A DNA stretch of 64,000 nt from Lepiota brunneoincarnata (Eukaryota > Basidiomycota > Agaricomycetes > Agaricales > Agaricaceae): assembly GCA_023014365.1 (NCBI GenBank), contig JAEBUN010000065.1, positions 1 to 64,000 of the forward strand, in the 5' to 3' direction. The notes beneath the pieces were generated by a model that saw nothing but the letters and a program-made list of their open reading frames with translations, was not told the origin of the DNA and did no database searches. Each line of letters starts with the position of its first letter. Position 1 is the stretch's first letter. A program made the translations under genes and the position numbers. Shown here in pieces: positions 56,115-64,000 of this stretch.

Positions 56115-58143
56115 ATGCCCACCCACAGCAACAATGGACAAAAACCTGTGCAGCAACAAGAGAGCTCGTCATGATGAAGATTCAGATTCTTCTGCTAGTA
56201 AGCAATGTTCATTTTACTGTTGTCCTTGTCTTGCTAACACTGCCATCAGACTACACTGAGCCAAGGAGTGCTCTTATGGCTCCAGGAAATACATCTTCTC
56301 CTTCAATCACACAACATACGTCACATTTTTCCCCCGTTCTCATTGTCATCACTCATGTTTTCTCTGCTTTTAGGTCTCACTATTTGCCTACCAGCGCATC
56401 GCAACCTCCTGCCTCAATGGGAACCACCAGCACCACGTACTAGGAGGGCTAGAGGAGGGTGAGGAGCTTGAGGAGCTTGCGGAAATTGTCAGGTGGGTGT
56501 GGCAAGGACCCCTCCTCCACCATACTCTCCACCCCGCAAACCGACTCCTCCGCTGGCCTCTCCCTTGGCTGTTCCAGTGCCAAGATGTGTGATTTCCATC
56601 ATGTTGTTGTGCAATCCAACCGACGAGCGCTCTGCTGGATTTTCCGCAGAACCCTTGTCAGGTATCCCTGTTGGCAGGCCCTCTGGTGGATTATCTACAG
56701 AGGCTTCATCCAATTCAATGTCACTGCCCCCTCTCACCATCTCTTTGTGCACCCTAGATGGGGAAGACTTGCTGGTGCTCCCTCCCCTGGGTATTGCATC
56801 AGGTTCAGAGGTGCCGGGCCCTTCAACAAACTGGCCTTCTTCCCCCATACTCTCTTCTGCTACTTCAATGCATAAGCTTAGTCATTTTCATGATATATTT
56901 GTTCTTTCCGCTGATTTCTGCTTTAGCACGTATACCAGCTGCCCTTAAAGGCAAACAGAAGGCGAAATCATAGATGCTGCCCCCTCTCCCCTTATTCCTG
57001 ACGGGTTCTAACTTGTCATCATGTTCTCCAGTCCCTGAGGTCTCTCAAGCCAACCTCTTTAAAATCTTTAGCTGGTCCTCTTCTCTAGATGGGCAACATG
57101 TGCTGGCTTCGCCTAGGTGCCCAACACTATCACCACCCCACTTGGCTGGCACTCCAGTCAAGTCTTCCGCAAGCGCTGTGGAGATTTCACCTTCTCCAGA
57201 TTTGGAGCTCCTTCTAAGAACCGACTTTTGTTTTTCAAGACATGTTCTTAGCTTCTCTGACCCCCATCCTTTCTCATTTGCCTAGCCTGGTGGTTCCAGA
57301 GATCCCTCAAGAGTCTCCTCATGCTGGCCCATCACGTCAAAAACACATCCTTTCATCCAAGAAGAGTTCCAACACATGGACGAAGAAATACGTTCCCCAA
57401 GTTTGTGTTCGATGCTCTGAGGCCACCATTATTTGGGACTATGGATACCGCCACCCAGTCCCACTCTTTTGTGAGGACTTTCCTAGGCTGCTGGCAGCTA
57501 GCCAGCTTTTGGTATGTTCTCCAAGTTTTTTCGTGTTTCCTTACTGAAGGTTTTGACATCTACCCCAGTATGTGCCACCTTGGTCTCAGTGTCCTTCCTG
57601 CACTGCTTGTAAGTTGGAGTGTGAGCCTCTGGGCAAGGGTAAGAAGTGTCGCAGCTGCAACCTCTATAATTACCCCTGCACCTTCACAGACCATCTGCAA
57701 GTCTTGGCTGGCATTGCGAATGCCCTAGTCACATCTTCACTGACCAGTGAATACCATAAGTTTCTCTGTTCACTATTTTTCTCTTTTCTTATTCTCTTTA
57801 TTTTCTAGATCTGGCTGCTTTCACGTGTGTTGTGTCCTCCAGCTTGGTCAGCCTGGAAGCAAACCACGTCACTTACGAGGCTTCAGCGTTTCACCACTGT
57901 CGGGTGGTTTATCAGTTCATCCAGGAAATGCAAGCTACCAGGACAGCCTTGGAAGGTAACAATGTGGCATTCGTCAAGATGGGGATGGCCAACTCCATTG
58001 AAGACGTCAAGGCGTTCTTTGAGTTTGCCAACAACTTTCTGGGAGTCCCAACATATGAAGAATTTGAGGAGCTCAAATCACTTCCCTTCCTCACTTTCCC
58101 AATGACTCAGCATCTAGAGTCTATCTTGGAGGACTTAAACTAG
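56115..58143 (+). CDS. G2 antisense accessory gene 1: Zn2Cys6-like protein, multi-exon
   Basis: Best-supported exons: ~57286-57511, 57569-57746, 57809-58143, joined in frame through introns 57512-57568 and 57747-57808 (GT..AG). Upstream exons are less certain: a Ser/Pro-rich exon at ~56493-56870, and a start near 56115 or 56134 (MDKNLCSNKRARHDEDSDSS). The zinc module at 57590-57679 reads CPSCTACKLEC-X8-CRSCNLYNYPC (CX2CX6C twice), in the canonical Zn2Cys6 order. It is followed by a helical C-terminus (QFIQEMQATRTALEG, SIEDVKAFFEFANNFLG) ending LESILEDLN. A CT-rich leader precedes the start. Placement between integrase and 3' LTR equals that of the G4 gene. A transcription-factor-like role is inferred. 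Confidence 0.65.
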
Positions 58144-58334
58144 CTGCTCCCCTTTTATACCTTTATCTCTTGAATGTAACATCCTATTTTGTCCTGTAGA
58201 TACATTCACAATTAAAGATTCTTGTCTCTTGGTATCTTTCTGAGTTAAGCTTGAGGCCTTTCTGAAGACCCTGAGCTAAGCTAAGGCTTCCAGCCGCTTA
58301 TACGCTCATCAGATATTTCTCTGATACTTCTGCG

Positions 58335-60140
58335 ATGCCTATTGACCCCTCAACGTGCCGTGATCCACAACACGTAGCAACCCAGCTCATCCACTCTGGT
58401 TTCCTTACAAGCCCAAACCAGCCTGTCCATGATGTTTGGAAAAGCTCTACACGAAAAAGCTTGCATCAAACTGTCAAACTGAAGCACCCCTTGGGACCCA
58501 TCTCCCCCCTAGCCAAATTGAAATCAGTGCCCTCACCATTCCATCAGAATCCCTGTGCACACTGATAACCATGAGACCCTGGCAACATGTTACCTAATAA
58601 GGCAACTGTGGTTCAGCAAGTCTGTCAAAGGCTGGCTACTCAAGATTACAGGTTTCCTGGGCCTCTCAGGTCATAAGCTTAGGGTGGAGGGTGCTTTTCA
58701 TCCACTCATTATGATTTGTCATCACTGCCAACAGCCTTTTCTTATAAAGCGAGGGAGCAATGTCTCATTCTAGCAGCCACCCTTTGCAAGAAAATGGCTT
58801 CTTCTATCCCCCATCGCCAGTTCAAGCTCAACAATCTCATCAGCAATGCCAAAGGTTGTCTTCAGTGCCTGCAAAACAGCCAAGTCACTTGTCCCCTCAT
58901 CGAGAAGGCTCTCCTTGTGTTTGACACCCCTGGGGTATGTCTACTCTTTCCATGCTTCTCTCGCCGTTTCTAAATCATTTCTAGTCTGCTTATATTGAAG
59001 CGTTATCAGAGGATAATGAGGCTATCAAGCTTCATGTCAACCAGGACTACATCTTCCATATCTGCAAGCTCTACAAAATTTACCAAAACAACTACCATTT
59101 GTCTTATGAGATGCCCACAATCTATAAGGCACTCTCTGAATGCTGTAGCTGCATTAATTGCATTTGTTCTGAAGAATCCCACAAATCCAGGACCGAAGAG
59201 GCTCAGAACCCATTGTCCACAACTGGCTCTACTTCCTCCAACGTTGCCAAAGGCTCTGCTATCCCCAAACACGTAAGCTTAGCGTTCTTTTGGCTCCAAT
59301 TGTCTCCTCATGTATAAGCTTAGCCTCGCAAAGGTCACAAGGCCCCTGTCTCTGCTGCTGTTGTGGTAGACACTGATACCAAGCTTGCTGAGAGTATGAA
59401 CAGTGCCTCCAACTCCCGAGCAACTGGTGCTGACACAGTAATCTAGCTGCTTCTCAACCCATAGCATTGGCTGAGATCATCACTTGCCTTCAGGACATGA
59501 TGGTTGATGAGGAGGTTTCTCAAGCTATTGTCAAAGAGGTTTGTGTAGTTTCACCTTATTGCAAGCGTCGTTTGTCTACCTCCAACATGGTGCACCAGCT
59601 CCACTCCCCCTAACCACTGATTCTGACTTCCTCCCTCTTTAGGAGACTGTCAAAAAGTCCTCATCATCTAAAGGCACCATCCGTCTTCTTCCCTATTGTC
59701 AAGTTCCCAATATGAACACTAAACACTGCTGTTATGCCCAGGCTGAACAGGTTCTAGCCAAAGCCAATGCCAATACTGCCAAGCGTGCCTGTACCAAGTC
59801 TGTTTCTGATGAGCATGCCTTTGCAGGCTTATCCAGTGGGCAATTTCTCACTTCTATTTGCTAAGCTTAATGGTTCTGACACTTATCCTGGGCAGCTCAT
59901 TTGCTCCAGGAACTCCAAAACCTCCTGTCTCACTCTCACAACAAGTACAAGTCCAAATCTCATGGTGATGATGCTTGGTCAGTCAAATGTGACCTCAATT
60001 TGCTCAGCCAGGACTTCATCGAGGCTATTCCCTCACTTGAAGCCAACTTAAAGAGGTTCCAATTCCTCATTCAAGAGTGCATCCATCTCAAAAGCCTTTT
60101 GCACAACCTCTCCGACTTGGACAAGTCCTCCCCCGCTTAA
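58335..60140 (+). CDS. G2 antisense accessory gene 2 or continuation, unrecognised
   Basis: Plus-strand exons with ~50-nt introns. Clear examples are an intron 59273-59323 that starts GTAAGCTTAG and ends AAGCTTAG, and one near 58936-58980. Recognisable stretches: CRDPQHVATQLIHSGFLTSPN (58359), ICHHCQQPFLIK (58711), GCLQCLQNSQVTC (58857, CX2CX7C) and a helical end LKRFQFLIQECIHLKSLLHNL stopping at 60138. The stop overlaps a TAAGCTTA palindrome and is 76 bp from the integrase stop (convergent). Exon structure incomplete; some frames look broken. I do not recognise the family. Confidence 0.4.
59273..59323 (+). other. 51-nt intron bounded by TAAGCTTAG at both ends
   Basis: Donor GTAAGCTTAG and acceptor region TATAAGCTTAG; length matches other introns here. 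Confidence 0.5.
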
Positions 60141-60216
60141 GCTTAATGCTTTTACAGTCCCCAGGATAGTTTTCCTTTGATAAGTAGATAGTTCTGTCCA
60201 CAATATCAGGTTTTTT

Positions 60217-61998
60217 CTATCCCTCCAACTCTTCTGGCTCCCATCTGTCACTAGGCTCATCCTCAGTAGTCTCCTCCAGGGTCTTCAGTCCCTCTGGTGA
60301 CAGATCTAACAACTCTTGTAACTCTGGCAGCAATGGCATATGTTTTCTGGCTAAGTAGGGAATTACTCTGAACACCACCACTTTATTCTGCCATACAGAA
60401 CCATCCAACTCTGCCAGGATATAAGATCCTCCCTTTGATCTAGATATGACCACCATGGGTCCTAGATACCTGGGTTTCATCTTCCTGTCTGCTGAGCTCT
60501 CTATAGCTGTATTTCTCACTAATACTAAATCTCCCAGGCCAAAGCAATAATCTTTTATCTTATGTGCTGCTTGTCGTTCCATCTCCCAAGCCTTGCTAAG
60601 CTTAGTGTCTGAAACACGCTGACGCACCTCCTCAACATGCCGAATATGCTTTGCCAAAGCCTGAGCTCGGTATCCTATCAACTTGGCCGTGGTCAAGTAC
60701 TTATTTGGTAGCTGTACTAGCCAAGTGGCCTCTTGGACATCCAGAGGTAGTGTCAGGTGCACTCTGGTTACCAAAAAGTACAGGGAACACCCTGTTCCTT
60801 TTCTAATGGTTATCCGATCTGCCCACATAATGTGCAGTAGGTGCCAATACCACTTTTTGACATCTCCATCTGTAGCTTTGTACAACATTTGCCACACATC
60901 CCAGTGGGGTCTCTCAATAATCCCATTCGCTTTGGAATTGTAAGGAGATATCATTACTCCCTTTATCCCATATTTTTCTTCCAGCCATTGAACAGCTTTC
61001 TTAAATGGAGAACCATTGTCTGTGACAATCCTCACTATACAGCCCCATCAGCAAATGATATCTTCAAATAACCACTGCGCAATCAAACTAGCATTCTCTT
61101 TTCTCAAAGCTTTTGCCTCCATCCAGGATGACAGTCCACATCTTCCATGCACAATGTAACTACACCCATTAGAACTTGGTATCATATGTAGCATGTCCAC
61201 ATGTAGCACTTGGAATATCAATGGCATAGGCGTTACTATTGGCAGCATCTCAATGATCACCTTTTGCCATTGCTGGCATAGATGGCACAATTGCACATAC
61301 CAAGCTATGTCTCCTTCAACTTCTGGCCACCAGAACCTCTGCGTTATAAGCTTAGTGGTTGTGTATATTCCTCTGTGTCCTAGGAAGTTGTGGCTGGCTT
61401 GCAACATATATATACACTGCTCCTTATCCACTACTAGCTGATGTTGACCACTAGGACTTGTCCTATACAGTCTCCCCTCTTCATCCAAGAAGAAATGCTC
61501 CACCATATACTTAAGCTTACACAGATCCAGCTCATCTAAGCCTTCAGCTGCACTACTGCCTCCTGTTTTCAGGAATTCCCTGACTTTGGGTATTCTTCCA
61601 TCTTGTATTTGTGCTGTATCTGTCCTATGCAATTCATCATACACTTCCTCTATCTTGGTCAACTTTTCCTCTTTGAAATCTGGCACTAGCCTGACATCCG
61701 TCATTAAGCTTAGTACTTGTTGGTGGTTTTCTGGGCACACTGGGTCTTCGATAACCCTAAGCTTAGCCTGTTGTTCATCCAAGTACTCTTCCCAAGCTTG
61801 ATCCAGCTCATACTCAAAATCATACACATCACATGCCAGACCCTGGTTGAAGCCAGAGTGACTGTCAATCTCATCACAGAAGGCTTCCAAGGGTAACGGA
61901 TCTGCAGCCCCCAGATCTTCTTTGATCAACTCAAACTCCTCTCCCTTGTCCTCAGATCCGTCATCAAAACAACAGGCTGTCTCATCACTGGGATAGTA
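60217..61998 (-). pseudogene. G2 integrase and upstream pol segment (one stop)
   Basis: Frame with one TGA (61048-61050, probably from CGA). Upstream acidic linker (YELDQAWEEYLDEQQAKL), zinc HHCC (HNFLGHRGIYTT...CHLCQQ), core with D in HVDMLHMIPSS, D in [11 protein letters not shown] in [11 protein letters not shown], then a C-terminal [21 protein letters not shown] segment shared with G1. So G1 and G2 belong to one gypsy lineage, matching their common primer-binding site. No chromodomain. RT lies beyond the G4-B insertion. Confidence 0.9.
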
Positions 61999-62651
61999 TG
62001 TTTGAGCCAGTGTGGGTCAGGACCAAAGCGGAGGGTCAGGGTGGTATCCTTGATATAAGGTAACCAGGGGACGGGGTGAAGTCAGTACGTAGACTTCGGA
62101 ACCGAGGCGGAGTACATTGGGCAGGGGGTTGGACTTGCGGCCTCAGCTTATGTGCTGTGCCCTCCTACTGTCCTAGTCTGTATTTCAGGAAGTCGGAGCC
62201 GAAGCAGAGCGAGGCAGAAGAGAGGAGAGGATATGGAACAGGGAGCTGGTCCGCTGCTCGATTTGATTATCAGACTGAGGAGTACAAGTCAAGTACCTAC
62301 GGTATATATACTACTGGCCTTACAAACTATGACTCATACTGACTATGTGTGGAGCAAAGTGGAGACCGATCTAGTTACAAACGGATTACAAACGGATTAC
62401 AAATGGAATGGAAATGGGTACAGGTATGGAGACTGATAACGTATCTTGACTACAGATGGGAAATGGAGACGGGGGTATGAGACACCAAGGGTCAGGTAAC
62501 CATGGCATGTGTGGAGGTGGTTGCGTGATCGGGGCAGTGGGTTGCGGTCGGAGCAGGTCAGGGCTGAGTCGGAGGGCAGAGGGTTGTTGTGTGGAACACA
62601 CGTGGAGTCGAGAAGCCAAAGTTTAGACTCTGAGTTGGCATGGATATGACA
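61999..62651 (-). repeat. G4-B 3' LTR
   Basis: 653 bp, TGTTTGAGCCAG...GGATATGACA, homologous to both G4-A LTRs. Confidence 0.93.
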
Positions 62652-62782
62652 GTGCCTCCCCTTTAGGGCCAAGCCTCGAGGCCCAAGGCAGTCTAGGCCA
62701 GGGCCCATCGGAAAGTTCCGGCAGGGTATAAAAACGGTGAACTGGTTCGATTCCAAAAAACACAACTTGACCTCTTACTCCC

Positions 62783-63868
62783 ATGAGCAGACAACCCTCC
62801 CGACAACTGACCGCCGCGGAGTGCAAGGTGCAATTGTTGAGGGAGAAGGCGGAGCAAGAGGAGCAAGAGCGGCTGGAAATTGAGAGGCTGGAGGAGGAGG
62901 AGCAATGAGAGGAGGAGGAGCGGCAGTGGATGATAGTGCTGTGCCAGCAACAAGTGGAGGAGTGGGTGAGAGAGCGTATGGCGGAAGATATCAGATGGCA
63001 ACAAGATGAGGCTGCTGAGGCAGAGTGTTGGGCGATTCGGGCCTGACTTGTCGCAATAACTACGGGGGCCTTGTCGAGCCATCCATTGGAAGAACCGATG
63101 CAGGTAGATATGGAGGAGTCGGATTCCGAATACACAGATAGGGACAAGGCAAGAGATGAGGAGGAGGAGGAGGAGGAGGAGGAGGAGGCCTCTGGGGATT
63201 CAGGGGATAAGGGTAAAGGGGGGGCAAAGGTGAGGGCGGCCCCGCGACTGGGGCCATGCAAACGTATTCGGGGGCGAGAACCCCTGCTGGAGGTGTCAGC
63301 AAGACAAGGTCCTGTGTGAGGTCGCCAGCAGGTAAGTCATTTTGAGGGTTTCCAGGCTACATACTGATAGTTTTTTTAGTAACACCAGGAGTTGCTGTCA
63401 GTGCAGCAAGATGAAGAAATGGTGTGGGGGTCAAGAGGAGATGGAGCCAAGTGGGGCTGGGGGGATGTCGGGCCACCAATTCGAAGGTGAGTAGGGGTTT
63501 CTGACTGTGAGGTTTGCTGACCAAATGATCCTGTAGAGCTGAAGTGACTTATCGAGGAGGGGCACCAGAAGACCCTCAAGTGGGTCAATATCATGGAGGT
63601 GCGGCTTGCACAGGCCATCACTCAATTGGGGAAGAGGGTGGACAAGGTTGAGCTGACGGCTGGCCGCTATGAACAGTTGCAGCATTGGGAGGCGTAGGTG
63701 GATGGTAGCTGGTCGAGTAGGGGTATTACGGAGACGGAGGAGATGGAGGAGTTGGAGGAGTTGGAGGAGTTGGAGAGCATCGGAGGCATATCAGAAGAGG
63801 AGGTGTGAGGTATGATGGAGGATGCAGCGGCACCACCCTGCACCTCTGGGAACAACACGGATAGGTAG
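62783..63868 (+). pseudogene. G4-B antisense Zn2Cys6-like gene (decayed)
   Basis: Same three-exon layout as in G4-A: exons 62783-63331, 63380-63486, 63537-63868, introns of 48 and 50 nt. All module cysteines persist (CWRCQQDKVLC, then CCQCSKMKKWC). Several stops (for example TGA in EEEQ* near 62906, TAG near 63697). TATA box at 62727. Retention of cysteines and splice sites in a decayed copy argues the layout is ancestral. Confidence 0.75.
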
Positions 63869-64000
63869 TTTGTACTTGTCCAATAAATTTTTTGTTTCTT
63901 GGTGTGGTGGGTGATCAGTGGAAAACTCAGAGTGAATGGAGGGGGCCAGGCTTAGCAGGGTAAGAGGAATGGAAAGCCTCTACTAAATCTATGGCATGTT

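Larger units (their letters stand above)
54519..61998 (-). mobile_element. Ty3/gypsy element G2, minus-strand copy (3' part)
   Basis: 3' LTR 54519-55806 with a purine tract (TTAGGGGGAGA) just inside, then a ~4.3-kb region of opposite-strand genes, then integrase 60217-61998. The rest is cut by G4-B at 61999. It was inserted into the gag start of another G2 copy, giving inverted LTRs. Sixteen TAAGCTTA palindromes lie in this span. Confidence 0.85.
61999..64000 (-). mobile_element. Ty3/gypsy element G4-B, 3' part (runs off window)
   Basis: 3' LTR 61999-62651 followed by the antisense accessory gene and ~130 bp leading into integrase at the window edge. Inserted in G2 pol. More CpG loss than G4-A. 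Confidence 0.9.

Noticed and set aside
56489..56848. Minus-strand Ser/Gly-rich ORF in the G2 cargo
   Set aside because: No domain, lies opposite a Ser/Pro-rich exon-like frame; low-complexity mirror.
1..64000. tRNA, rRNA or other structural RNA genes
   Set aside because: No cloverleaf or rRNA landmarks were recognised; a dedicated search was not possible here.

Overview
The window reads as a transposon graveyard from a filamentous fungus, most likely a basidiomycete (Agaricomycete-like). This rests on short ~50-62 nt introns, several Ty3/gypsy lineages (two with chromodomains), RNase H-bearing LINEs of the fungal Tad/I type, Tc1 elements, and CpG-type decay (CGA changed to TGA or CAA). Species is not determinable from this sequence. 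I found no convincing single-copy host gene, tRNA, rRNA or CRISPR; nearly every base can be placed in a mobile element or its debris.

Layout. 1-11895: six nested or abutting copies of two non-LTR retrotransposon families (A and B), including a young CpG-rich B copy (514-2685) with a poly(A) tail and a 15-bp target duplication. 11896-15283: a truncated LTR of gypsy family G2, a gag-like ORF and a 291-bp repeat. 15284-22946: a complete but dead Ty3/gypsy element (G1) with paired LTRs. 22947-23994: a decayed Tc1-like element. 23995-52800: a head-to-tail array of a CpG-depleted chromodomain gypsy family (G3), split by a non-autonomous LTR element whose Gag carries a KH RNA-binding domain (C1, 31041-34735), a full gypsy element G4 (34840-43015), a Tc1 derivative (43202-45917), an intact Tc1 transposase gene (48807-49880), solo LTRs, and a 59-bp LINE tail. 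52808-61998: two G2 gypsy copies with inverted LTRs. 61999-64000: a second G4 copy running out of the window.

How it fits together. Most insertions can be ordered because their target duplications are still readable (GGATC, TGGGG, CAACC, GTCTG, GCATR, TA, and 11-15 bp for the LINEs). The most interesting theme is that two unrelated-looking gypsy families, G4 and G2, each carry an extra multi-exon gene on the opposite strand, between integrase and the 3' LTR, ending tail-to-tail with integrase and encoding a Zn2Cys6-like module (CX2CX6C-X8/9-CX2CX6C). In G2 the element is also studded with the 8-bp palindrome TAAGCTTA (16 copies in 7.5 kb), including a perfect 16-bp palindrome in every LTR. 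This may be a self-encoded regulatory or DNA-recognition system, which is inference.
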